In this document: positions 46,538-54,675 of the stretch, one piece after another
Position numbering within the stretch: the first letter of the stretch is position 1
Layout of the letters: the number at the start of each line of letters is the position of its first letter
Origin: Caballeronia calidae
GTDB taxonomy: Bacteria > Pseudomonadota > Gammaproteobacteria > Burkholderiales > Burkholderiaceae
Assembly: GCF_900044055.2 (NCBI RefSeq)
Contig: NZ_FCOX02000026.1
Location: forward strand, 1 to 64,000
Length of the DNA: 64,000 nt
Direction of reading: 5' to 3'
Translations under genes and position numbers: made by a program
The notes under the pieces: model-generated
Seen by the model: only the letters and a program-made list of their open reading frames with translations
Database searches by the model: none
Told to the model about the DNA's origin: nothing

Positions 46538-46575
46538 ATAGAAATCAGGCGTTCCTTTTACATGGGGTTCTTACA

Positions 46576-46962
46576 ATGACCGCATCCCAACCTCTCTGGT
46601 TATGCGAGAACGACATGGAAGAGTTCGCTGCGCGTCTGCGCGCTGCGCGTGAAGCACGGCAGATGACCCAGACTCGTTTGTCTGAACTGCTGTCTGTGGA
46701 CAAGAGGGTCTATAACCGCTGGGAGCGCGGCGCATCTTTGCCGCAGCTCGATGCTGTGGTGAGAATTGCGCAGGTATTGCAAACCAGCGTGGATTCGCTC
46801 GTAGGACTTGAGCCGCCCACCGAGCCGCGCATTCACAACCCGCGGCTGCATGAACTTTATGAACAGATGGATTTACTTTCGGACGAAGACCAGCAGGCGC
46901 TGATCGTTCTGATGGACAGTCTCGTCAAACGCTCGCAAATGACGAAGCTGATGGCGAGATAG
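46576..46962 (+). CDS. XRE-family regulator of the element, copy 1
   Basis: 128 residues. Helix-turn-helix at about 15-70 (LRAAREARQMTQTRLSELLSVDKRVYNRWERGASLP), followed by a short helical tail. It starts about 40 bases from the symmetric dyad, so autorepression and control of the primase-recombinase pair are likely. An alternative start at the ATG at 46615 would leave the DNA-binding domain intact. Confidence 0.85.
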   Translation: MTASQPLWLCENDMEEFAARLRAAREARQMTQTRLSELLSVDKRVYNRWERGASLPQLDAVVRIAQVLQTSVDSLVGLEPPTEPRIHNPRLHELYEQMDLLSDEDQQALIVLMDSLVKRSQMTKLMAR

Positions 46963-46978
46963 CAAGGCAGTAAAAAGC

Positions 46979-47012
46979 GCGAGCCGCATGGGCGGCAACC
47001 CACGCGGCTCGC
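46979..47012 (+). promoter_or_regulatory. Leader hairpin upstream of the SymE-like gene, copy 1
   Basis: GCGAGCCGC (46979-46987) pairs with GCGGCTCGC (47004-47012); inside, GGG pairs with CCC. No T-run follows. It sits in the leader 33 bases before the SymE-like start and could hide or stabilise the transcript. Confidence 0.55.
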
Positions 47013-47044
47013 TGACCTCAACCAACTCATTCAGGGAGTTGACT

Positions 47045-47275
47045 ATGGCTGACGCCAATCTTAAAGCACGTCCACCCGTTACGGAACGCTTCGTGACCAT
47101 TCAACAGTCACGGCGCGATAGTCGATCGAAGAAACCCTACTGGCAACGCACCGATCCGCCGCTCTATCCATGGATGAAACTCGCCGGGCGGTGGATCGAG
47201 CACGCGGGGTTTCACGCAGGGCAGCGCGTCAAGATCAACGTTGAACACGGACGGCTTGTGATTACCGCCGAATAA
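47045..47275 (+). CDS. SymE-like toxin-type protein, copy 1
   Basis: 76 residues from the ATG at 47045, with AGGGAG upstream. The C-terminal part PLYPWMKLAGRWIEHAGFHA plus GQRVKINVEHGRLVITAE matches the SymE family (AbrB-like swapped-hairpin fold; W-L-x-x-A-G-F and G-x-L-V-I-T motifs). E. coli SymE is an SOS-induced nucleoid-condensing toxin repressed by an antisense RNA. Here it follows XRE in the same direction and may stabilise the element. Confidence 0.78.
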   Translation: MADANLKARPPVTERFVTIQQSRRDSRSKKPYWQRTDPPLYPWMKLAGRWIEHAGFHAGQRVKINVEHGRLVITAE

Positions 47276-47280
47276 GAATC

Positions 47281-47305
47281 AAGGGCCGCTTTTTAGTGGC
47301 CCTTT
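47281..47305. terminator. Bidirectional terminator between SymE-like and Imm26-like genes, copy 1
   Basis: AAGGGCCGC, six-base loop, GTGGCCCTT with one G-U pair, T-run on the plus side. It serves the convergent genes on both sides. Confidence 0.8.
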
Positions 47306-47314
47306 CCAGATCGC

Positions 47315-47773
47315 TTATTTCTTATACTTTTCAATATATTTTTTTATTAAACCATCCCTCATAGAACTATACGGGATCAAACTTTCGCCATGCCTTGCGT
47401 CCCCAACCACTTGATCAAAGAAATCGACCTTTTTCCCATCAACGGACCTAAAAAATATTTCGCCTACCTCATCCACCACAAAATCATTTTGATGTGCAAC
47501 GATTCTCCAATCCCCACTTGTCTTCCTATCAAATAAAGCATATGAATCCAGTATGATAGGGGGGAATAATCTTTTAGGCAAATCATCTTCAAAGCAGGGT
47601 TCATCTGAAAAGTAGTCAAATATCTCTCCAACATGACCCATCGAAATCTTACCCATAATTCGGCCAAAGCCAAAAACCCCCTCATCCAAGTGAAAACAGA
47701 AAATATCTCCCGCCCTAATAAATCTAAGTTTCGTACTTTTCTTCTTATCCCAAGAGAATTTATCAAATTTCAT
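47315..47773 (-). CDS. Imm26-like immunity protein for tip B, copy 1
   Basis: 152 residues from the ATG at 47773; a TTG at 47812 would add 13. The segment RAGDIFCFHLDEGVFGFGRIMG matches Imm26 (G-D-I-F-x-x-P-L-x-x-G-x-x-G-x-G-R-I). AT-rich. It lies right after the tip B stop, as an immunity gene should. In this copy its toxin is the displaced, bodyless version. Confidence 0.7.
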   Translation of the reverse strand: MKFDKFSWDKKKSTKLRFIRAGDIFCFHLDEGVFGFGRIMGKISMGHVGEIFDYFSDEPCFEDDLPKRLFPPIILDSYALFDRKTSGDWRIVAHQNDFVVDEVGEIFFRSVDGKKVDFFDQVVGDARHGESLIPYSSMRDGLIKKYIEKYKK

Positions 47774-47796
47774 TTTTTGATCTAGAGTTAATGTGA

Positions 47797-48339
47797 TTAA
47801 CCTTTCCCACAACCTTTTTTAAGGGACTTCATCTTGGCCTTATAATTTTTAAAGAAGGTCTTTCCCCGCTTGTCTTCTCTATTCTTTCTGAATGAGTTAA
47901 CTCGATTTCCACGAGTTGCATCACTCATTTTTTTACCTCTAGCGCTCGGCTTATAAGTTCCATAATGATCAATATAAGCTTGCTCAACACCCCTGGCCTT
48001 CCCATACGACATTTTCCCATCTTCAGCAAATGGAAATAGACCCGTCTTTACTCCATCTTTATCTAGCCGGCCGGTACCTTGATGCTCTACCGTTCTCCTA
48101 TCAATGTCGTTTGTTATGCCAATATAATAAGGTTTTCCGACCGCATTACCGTCAGCATCGATATTGTAAAGTCCATATACCTGATAACCAGGCGCAGTTA
48201 GCTTAACCAGCCCATTTGGGTCGATCCACCCAAACGGGTTAGGCGCAAACTCATATGGATTGAGTCCTCCCAGCAACCCAATGGGATCTTGCGATATGAA
48301 GATACCCGTCTGCGGATCGAAATATCTGTGCCGGTTGTA
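47797..48339 (-). pseudogene. Displaced RHS 3' end with GIY-YIG tip B, copy 1
   Basis: Starts at the attachment core with Y-N-R-H-R-Y-F-D-P-Q-T-G and runs 181 codons to the stop, identical to the end of the intact RHS gene. Just upstream, within the next unit, the frame reads S-A-S-K-R-F-V after a TGA, so no RHS body is joined. An internal TTG at 48276 could start 159 residues. The GIY-YIG toxin domain is complete, so the piece is a stored, silent tip. Confidence 0.8.
48332..48339. other. Attachment-site core between the two units
   Basis: CGGTTGTA, left flank GC, right flank AACAAACCGC. This unit-to-unit junction should equal the attachment site of the circular form. It has an imperfect dyad, CCGGTTGT-AA-ACAAACCG, as expected for tyrosine recombinase arms. 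Confidence 0.75.
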
Positions 48340-49233
48340 AACAAACCGCTTAGACGCACTTCACCCGCGCACGAGCTGCAACGCCTTACCCGGCAAGACT
48401 TCCAGCCGACAGACCCACTTAAAGAACAAGATTTTTCCCTAGACGCGAGTCTAGCCGATCATCGGCACCCCGAACCAGTCGATTTGTCCGAGTCGCCCTC
48501 ACCATCGACCCGCCGTGTCTGACGGCGGCCGCAGGCCGACGGCAGGCACGGCGGAACCGGGCCGACGCATTCCCACTTGCCACACTTGCAACCACCTGCC
48601 TTAACCGGATTTCGCGGATGTCCCATGGTGCCGGAACCCGTCAAGGCCGCGCAGCGCCCGCTAGGGCTTGGCCTTGACGGCGATCGGTTCACCACGCTCG
48701 GCAATGCGGTGCAAGACGACTTGGCGGCTTGCACCGCATGCAGACCGCGCTTTTTCGTGTTGTTGATTTCGCCGCGCAGCGGCGCACATCTGGGAGCCCC
48801 TTGGGGGCGGACGGGAGGCAGGCTGCGAGCACGGAGCGTAAGCCCGCAGGGCTGAAGCCCGAGCGCAGCAGACAGCCGGGCGGGCGGGGCCGTTCACCCT
48901 CGCGCGCAGCGCGCTGAATATGCTTTATTCGTTCTTCAATGATTTGGCCGCGACGCGGCCACTGGATTGACCTTGCGAAGCACAACCTTGGGCCGGGGGC
49001 GCAAGACATAGCGCGTATTAGCGAATTCTGAGGCGCGGGCCAGCGGCAAGCCGTTCCTTGCTGCTTGTGCCCGCGCCTCAGAATTCGCTAATGCGCCTTT
49101 GCGTTATGTTAAATGGGCGAAGCCCATTTACCCCCGGCCCTTCGTGCGCTCTCGGCCCAACGGGCCGCACTTCCTTCTATAGCTCACCGCTCGCAGCCGC
49201 GTCGATGAGGCCGGTTTTTCGTTCCTCACTTTC
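48340..49233. other. Structured non-coding end of element copy 2
   Basis: Same content as 41461-42354: dyads at 48945-48961, 49017-49092 and 49110-49130, and no supported gene. Confidence 0.65.
49017..49092. repeat. 24-bp perfect inverted repeat with 28-base loop, copy 2
   Basis: Arms 49017-49040 and 49069-49092, identical to copy 1. Confidence 0.9.
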
Positions 49234-50319
49234 TTACTGCGCGTCCTCGTCCGCTTCGGCGTCGATGGCGGCTAAGAGTGAAGCGGCTGCATCATCGTCG
49301 TGCGTTCGCGCGAGCCTCGCCGGATGCGTGGCCGCGTGAATCTCCTTGAGCTTGCCAATCGCCACCTGCGTGTAAATCTGCGTGCTCGACAGATCCGCGT
49401 GTCCGAGCAACGCCTGGATGAATCGCACGTCCGCGCCGTTCTCCAGCATGTGCGTCGCGCACGCGTGGCGTAGCGCGTGGCATGCGCCATCGCGTATTCC
49501 GGCGAGTTCCATATAGCGCTTCACGAAGTCCGTCAGCCGATTGCCGCTGTACGGCTCGCCGTAGTCCGTCAGGAACAGCGTCCAATCCTCCTGTCGCACG
49601 ATCAGCATTGACCTGATTTCGTCCAGATAGCGCTCGACCCAATAACACGCCCGCTCGCCCATCGGGATATACCGGTCGCGTCGGCCTTTGCCCTGGCGAA
49701 CCATCACCGTGCGCCCTTCCAGATCGATGTCCGATAGCGTCAGGTTCATCAGCTCCATGCGCCGCATTCCGGTGCTGTACAACACTTCCAGCATCGCGCG
49801 ATCACGCGCGCCGGTCAGTTCGCTCACGTCCGGCTGCGCCATCAGGCGCTCAACCTGCGTAACAGACAGCACCACGCGCGGCAGCAGCTTCGGCGCGCGT
49901 GGCAACACCAGTTCCGACGCCGCGTTGTATTGCACATACCGCTCACGCGCCAACCATCGGCAGAACCCGCGCAGTGGCGCGAGCATCGACTCCTGCGAGC
50001 GGATCGACAGCGGCTTGCCGTCCTTCTTCCGATACAGGTACAGATGCCGCTGATATGCCTCCAGCACCGCGCGCGTAATTTCTTCGGGCTGGTTCAGCCC
50101 GCGCACATCGCACCACTGCACGAACCGCTCAAGCCGCACCGCGCGGCCTCGCACCGTCGCCTCCGTGCGCCCCGTCGCCTGCGACCAGTCCACATACAGC
50201 CGCACGTAGATCATCAGCGCGTTATCAACTGTCTCGACCGACTGAATCGCCTCGCTGCGCTTCTTTCTCAGCTTGCGCTTTCGATGGCGCACCACCCGCT
50301 TTTGCTCATCGGCCTTCAT
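49234..50319 (-). CDS. Tyrosine recombinase of the RHS-tip element, copy 2
   Basis: 361 residues, identical to the protein at 42355-43440, with the same catalytic set R186, K211, H281, R284, H307 and Y316. Co-translated with the primase through an ATGA overlap. Two identical recombinase genes mean either unit could excise itself or its neighbour. Confidence 0.88.
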   Translation of the reverse strand: MKADEQKRVVRHRKRKLRKKRSEAIQSVETVDNALMIYVRLYVDWSQATGRTEATVRGRAVRLERFVQWCDVRGLNQPEEITRAVLEAYQRHLYLYRKKDGKPLSIRSQESMLAPLRGFCRWLARERYVQYNAASELVLPRAPKLLPRVVLSVTQVERLMAQPDVSELTGARDRAMLEVLYSTGMRRMELMNLTLSDIDLEGRTVMVRQGKGRRDRYIPMGERACYWVERYLDEIRSMLIVRQEDWTLFLTDYGEPYSGNRLTDFVKRYMELAGIRDGACHALRHACATHMLENGADVRFIQALLGHADLSSTQIYTQVAIGKLKEIHAATHPARLARTHDDDAAASLLAAIDAEADEDAQ

Positions 50320-53300
50320 GTGCGCGCCTCGTATGAGTACGCCCCGAAGGAAGTCCCCTCGGGGGACGGTACGACCAAGCCCGAATTTTTCTCTCTCTGG
50401 ATATGCGTTTTCGCGCCGCTCACGCGCTTATTCGCGCTCGGCCTTATGCCATCAGCGTTGGCGGGATTTTCAGCGCCCCGCGATGGGGCCGATATGGGGC
50501 CGTTTTGGGGCCGCGTTGACCCCGCGAACTCACTACCTTTGCCCCGCGAACTCCCGATTTCACCCCGCGAACTTCCAATCGTAGTCGTGTCGATCAGTCC
50601 GGCAAGATGCGCCGAGTCACTACCGTCGCCGTCATAGATCAGCTCATATTCGAAGCTCTGGCCGCGTCGGCCGCGATGCGTCAGCAAGTATTCAAGTTCC
50701 ACCAACCGCTCAAGATGCGCGCGCGCCTGCGTGTCGCTCTGCCCCGTCCAGGCCCGCACTTCACGTCGACTAAACCGCACCGACTCACGCGGCAGCGGCT
50801 TCGCCTTCACCGCATCAACAATCGCTTCCAGTACACGGCGCGTCACCGGCGGCAACTCGTCCAGGCTGCGCCCGAGCACTTCATGAACGATCCGGTTCGC
50901 CGCCTCGATATCGGCCAGCGTCACCTCGATGTACTCGAGCGCCTCGCCCGCGTGCTGAACCGTCTTCACCTCGCGCTGGACCTGATGCAGCAGCGCAATC
51001 GTGTCGATCAGCGTCAGGTATTTTTCATGATCGCGCCGCGTGCGCGTTCTGTCCGACAGGAACGTGAGCTGATCGGCATACGGATTCACCACGGCCAGCG
51101 GCTTTAGAAGGCGCTGCGCGTTGCGATGCACGTTCAACACGCGTTCCTTCTGCGCCTTCAGTTTCAACCCTTCCAGCGTGCGCTTTTGTCGTTGCAGCCG
51201 ATGTATCGCTTCGGTCTGTTCGCGTCCTTCATCCACCGTCAGAATCAGACAGCGGTTCAATAGCTCTTCGTCAATCTCAATCGCGGTCGTCGTCAGCATG
51301 ATCGATACCGGCCCTTCCACGCGATATTCCTGCGTCACGAGATTGCCCGTCTCGGCATCCTTGCCCGTCGAGGCAATCGTGAGTTCGCCATCCGATTGCA
51401 ACAGCTTGAGCGCATACGCCGCGCGGCTTGCGCCTTCTTCCTCGCAGATCGCCAGCACTTTGTGCTTCAGGTTCGTCTCGCCCATGTAGAACAAGCTCTG
51501 CCCCGTCATCGCGCTGTACTTGATCCGCTCCTCTTCCGGCACGAACGCCAACACCGCATCCATCAACGACGACTTGCCCGCCGCGCTCGAACTCTGGACC
51601 ACCACGGCCAACGGCGCATCCAGCTTGCGCGAGACCGCCGCCAGATAGCCCACCAGCTTGTTCGTCTCTTCACCCACCACGCCGCACGCGTCGAAGTCCG
51701 ACACGATCCGCGCAAGCAAATCCGGCACGCTCAACAGATCGAGCGCCGCGCGTTTGTCTTCCGCGCTCATGTCCTGCGACGACACCGGCGCATCGCCCTG
51801 CACTTGCAGCATTTCCAGCTTCAGCAGCACGCGCCCCAAGTCGGCTTTGACCGCGTCCTCTTTGACGCGCAATTCCGCCGCCGCCCGCGCAATGTAGTTC
51901 GCGCGCGCTTTCGCGTGATACAGGTCCAGCGTGTCCACGTGGAACCATTCTCCGCTGCTAGCCAGCACGTTCACTTTCAGCGCGCCGCTCGCCTTCGCAT
52001 CGAACCCGCGCACGCGGTAACGTACTACGCCGAACGTGAACACAATCTCCGACTCGCTCACTTCACACGCGATATCCGCCCCGAAGGAAGTCCCCTTGGG
52101 GGAGAGCACGGGCACGACCGGCTCCATCGCTGCCCCACAGGGACTTCCTTCGGTCGCGGGCAACGTCGGCGCACTCGCCGGTTCAACCTCTTTTTTAGCG
52201 GCTAAAGTGGGAGCCGATTCGAGTACAGCAGCAACAGCACGCGCCGGCGCCTTGCCATTACCTAACCACTCCGCGCTGCGAATCAGTGTGCCCAGGCTCT
52301 TCGCCGCTGGCGTCACCTTCAGCGCGTACTCGTTCGCGTCCAGTCCATGCGGCAACTTCAGCCGATAGCAGCCGAAACCCTCGGCCATCAACCGCTCGGC
52401 CAATTTCACCGCGCCCGCATCGCCCGCCGCGTCGCGATCGAACGCGATGATCACGCGCTCGATACCCGACGACTTGAACAACTCCACATGATCATCCGTG
52501 AACCCGTTCACGCCGAACGCCGCCGTCACATTCGTAAAACCCGCGCACCAGAACGTCAGCGCATCGATGATCGCCTCACACACGATCACTTCCTTCTGAC
52601 CGCGCACGCCGTCCGCATTGAACACGCCGCACCGCGGCCCCGGCAGATACAGGTGATAGGCCGTGCCCGCGCGCAGATCGTCGCGCGTCTTGCGGCCGTA
52701 CAGGCCCGCCACGTTTCCCGCTTTATCGAACCACGGAAACACCACGCAGCCGTTCAAATGCTCATGCCCGCTCTCGCGGATCACGCCCACCGACTGCAAG
52801 CGCGAACGGATCGCCTCGCCCGCCTCGCGGTTCTTGTACGGCAGCCGCAAACCAAGCGTGCGGTTCGCGTAACCCAGCTTGAAGTGCTCCACCGCGCCCG
52901 CGATGCCGCGCTTTTCCAGATACGCGATCGCCTCGGGCGCGGCCTTCAACGTCTGATGGTAGTAGTCGACCACCTGTGAGAGCAGCGCGGCATCGTCCGC
53001 GCTCGCCGATACCGGCGCTTCCAGCGCGCGCACCGTGGCGTTCTTTGTACCGGCTTTAGCCGCTAAAGAAGGAATACCTTCGCGCAGCAATTCCACTGCG
53101 TGACGGAACGAGATCCCGCCCGCCTTCATTGCCCAATCCACCGGGCCACCGCCCGTGCCGCATCCGAAGCAGTGCCAAAGGTTTTTGGCCGGCGTAATCA
53201 CCAGCGATGGCGTGGAATCCTCGTGGAACGGGCAGCGACCGCGCCAGTCGCGGCCCGACTTTGCCAGCTCGATGCCCTGCGCGCGCACCAACTGCTCCAC

Positions 53301-53351
53301 CGACACCTCCGCCTTTAGCCGCTCCAGTTCCTGCTCCGCGATGCGCGCCAT
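50316..53351 (-). CDS. CHC2/TOPRIM primase fused to ATPase domain, copy 2
   Basis: 1011 residues, identical to the protein at 43437-46472: CHC2 zinc finger (C40, H43, C61, C64), TOPRIM acidic residues (E259, D305, D307) and ATPase P-loop-like SSSAAGKSS at 587-595. It carries the same internal DNA repeats. Confidence 0.85.
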   Translation of the reverse strand: MARIAEQELERLKAEVSVEQLVRAQGIELAKSGRDWRGRCPFHEDSTPSLVITPAKNLWHCFGCGTGGGPVDWAMKAGGISFRHAVELLREGIPSLAAKAGTKNATVRALEAPVSASADDAALLSQVVDYYHQTLKAAPEAIAYLEKRGIAGAVEHFKLGYANRTLGLRLPYKNREAGEAIRSRLQSVGVIRESGHEHLNGCVVFPWFDKAGNVAGLYGRKTRDDLRAGTAYHLYLPGPRCGVFNADGVRGQKEVIVCEAIIDALTFWCAGFTNVTAAFGVNGFTDDHVELFKSSGIERVIIAFDRDAAGDAGAVKLAERLMAEGFGCYRLKLPHGLDANEYALKVTPAAKSLGTLIRSAEWLGNGKAPARAVAAVLESAPTLAAKKEVEPASAPTLPATEGSPCGAAMEPVVPVLSPKGTSFGADIACEVSESEIVFTFGVVRYRVRGFDAKASGALKVNVLASSGEWFHVDTLDLYHAKARANYIARAAAELRVKEDAVKADLGRVLLKLEMLQVQGDAPVSSQDMSAEDKRAALDLLSVPDLLARIVSDFDACGVVGEETNKLVGYLAAVSRKLDAPLAVVVQSSSAAGKSSLMDAVLAFVPEEERIKYSAMTGQSLFYMGETNLKHKVLAICEEEGASRAAYALKLLQSDGELTIASTGKDAETGNLVTQEYRVEGPVSIMLTTTAIEIDEELLNRCLILTVDEGREQTEAIHRLQRQKRTLEGLKLKAQKERVLNVHRNAQRLLKPLAVVNPYADQLTFLSDRTRTRRDHEKYLTLIDTIALLHQVQREVKTVQHAGEALEYIEVTLADIEAANRIVHEVLGRSLDELPPVTRRVLEAIVDAVKAKPLPRESVRFSRREVRAWTGQSDTQARAHLERLVELEYLLTHRGRRGQSFEYELIYDGDGSDSAHLAGLIDTTTIGSSRGEIGSSRGKGSEFAGSTRPQNGPISAPSRGAENPANADGIRPSANKRVSGAKTHIQREKNSGLVVPSPEGTSFGAYSYEART

Positions 53352-53386
53352 ACCACCGTCCTCCGGCTAAAAACCTGTCAATGGAC

Positions 53387-53416
53387 ATTGTAGTAGACAA
53401 TGAATTGAACTACAAT
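53387..53416. promoter_or_regulatory. Symmetric divergent promoter/operator, copy 2
   Basis: ATTGTAGT-N14-ACTACAAT, same as 46508-46537; TTGTAG-N17-TACAAT readable on both strands. Confidence 0.65.
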
Positions 53417-53454
53417 ATAGAAATCAGGCGTTCCTTTTACATGGGGTTCTTACA

Positions 53455-53841
53455 ATGACCGCATCCCAACCTCTCTGGTTATGCGAGAACGACATGGAAG
53501 AGTTCGCTGCGCGTCTGCGCGCTGCGCGTGAAGCACGGCAGATGACCCAGACTCGTTTGTCTGAACTGCTGTCTGTGGACAAGAGGGTCTATAACCGCTG
53601 GGAGCGCGGCGCATCTTTGCCGCAGCTCGATGCTGTGGTGAGAATTGCGCAGGTATTGCAAACCAGCGTGGATTCGCTCGTAGGACTTGAGCCGCCCACC
53701 GAGCCGCGCATTCACAACCCGCGGCTGCATGAACTTTATGAACAGATGGATTTACTTTCGGACGAAGACCAGCAGGCGCTGATCGTTCTGATGGACAGTC
53801 TCGTCAAACGCTCGCAAATGACGAAGCTGATGGCGAGATAG
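53455..53841 (+). CDS. XRE-family regulator of the element, copy 2
   Basis: 128 residues, identical to 46576-46962. With two copies present, repressor dose is doubled, which could hold both units silent. Confidence 0.85.
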   Translation: MTASQPLWLCENDMEEFAARLRAAREARQMTQTRLSELLSVDKRVYNRWERGASLPQLDAVVRIAQVLQTSVDSLVGLEPPTEPRIHNPRLHELYEQMDLLSDEDQQALIVLMDSLVKRSQMTKLMAR

Positions 53842-53857
53842 CAAGGCAGTAAAAAGC

Positions 53858-53891
53858 GCGAGCCGCATGGGCGGCAACCCACGCGGCTCGC
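53858..53891 (+). promoter_or_regulatory. Leader hairpin upstream of the SymE-like gene, copy 2
   Basis: Nine-pair stem GCGAGCCGC/GCGGCTCGC with inner GGG/CCC, as in copy 1. Confidence 0.55.
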
Positions 53892-53923
53892 TGACCTCAA
53901 CCAACTCATTCAGGGAGTTGACT

Positions 53924-54154
53924 ATGGCTGACGCCAATCTTAAAGCACGTCCACCCGTTACGGAACGCTTCGTGACCATTCAACAGTCACGGCGCGATAG
54001 TCGATCGAAGAAACCCTACTGGCAACGCACCGATCCGCCGCTCTATCCATGGATGAAACTCGCCGGGCGGTGGATCGAGCACGCGGGGTTTCACGCAGGG
54101 CAGCGCGTCAAGATCAACGTTGAACACGGACGGCTTGTGATTACCGCCGAATAA
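53924..54154 (+). CDS. SymE-like toxin-type protein, copy 2
   Basis: 76 residues, identical to 47045-47275, with the SymE-type W-I-E-H-A-G-F and G-R-L-V-I-T segments. Followed by the bidirectional terminator at 54160-54184. Confidence 0.78.
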   Translation: MADANLKARPPVTERFVTIQQSRRDSRSKKPYWQRTDPPLYPWMKLAGRWIEHAGFHAGQRVKINVEHGRLVITAE

Positions 54155-54159
54155 GAATC

Positions 54160-54184
54160 AAGGGCCGCTTTTTAGTGGCCCTTT
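54160..54184. terminator. Bidirectional terminator between SymE-like and Imm26-like genes, copy 2
   Basis: AAGGGCCGC-N6-GTGGCCCTT followed by T on the plus strand. Confidence 0.8.
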
Positions 54185-54193
54185 CCAGATCGC

Positions 54194-54652
54194 TTATTTC
54201 TTATACTTTTCAATATATTTTTTTATTAAACCATCCCTCATAGAACTATACGGGATCAAACTTTCGCCATGCCTTGCGTCCCCAACCACTTGATCAAAGA
54301 AATCGACCTTTTTCCCATCAACGGACCTAAAAAATATTTCGCCTACCTCATCCACCACAAAATCATTTTGATGTGCAACGATTCTCCAATCCCCACTTGT
54401 CTTCCTATCAAATAAAGCATATGAATCCAGTATGATAGGGGGGAATAATCTTTTAGGCAAATCATCTTCAAAGCAGGGTTCATCTGAAAAGTAGTCAAAT
54501 ATCTCTCCAACATGACCCATCGAAATCTTACCCATAATTCGGCCAAAGCCAAAAACCCCCTCATCCAAGTGAAAACAGAAAATATCTCCCGCCCTAATAA
54601 ATCTAAGTTTCGTACTTTTCTTCTTATCCCAAGAGAATTTATCAAATTTCAT
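54194..54652 (-). CDS. Imm26-like immunity protein for tip B, copy 2 (active locus)
   Basis: 152 residues from the ATG at 54652 (MKFDKFSWDKKKSTKLRF), 23 bases after the RHS stop. A TTG at 54691 would overlap the RHS end. Imm26-type G-D-I-F-C-F-H-L-D-E-G-V-F-G-F-G-R segment. AT-rich like the toxin tip. It should bind and block the GIY-YIG tip of the RHS protein in the producing cell and its kin. Confidence 0.72.
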   Translation of the reverse strand: MKFDKFSWDKKKSTKLRFIRAGDIFCFHLDEGVFGFGRIMGKISMGHVGEIFDYFSDEPCFEDDLPKRLFPPIILDSYALFDRKTSGDWRIVAHQNDFVVDEVGEIFFRSVDGKKVDFFDQVVGDARHGESLIPYSSMRDGLIKKYIEKYKK

Positions 54653-54675
54653 TTTTTGATCTAGAGTTAATGTGA

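Larger units (their letters stand above)
41461..48339. mobile_element. RHS-tip integrative element, copy 1 (6879 bp)
   Basis: One complete unit: structured non-coding end, tyrosine recombinase, primase-ATPase, XRE regulator, SymE-like gene, Imm26-like gene and an RHS 3' end coding a GIY-YIG tip. The same unit follows head to tail at 48340-55218; all encoded proteins are identical. Borders share CGGTTGTA. Copy 1 lies between copy 2 and displaced tip A. Its RHS 3' end is cut off from any RHS body, since the codon just outside the border region is a TGA in frame. Confidence 0.85.
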
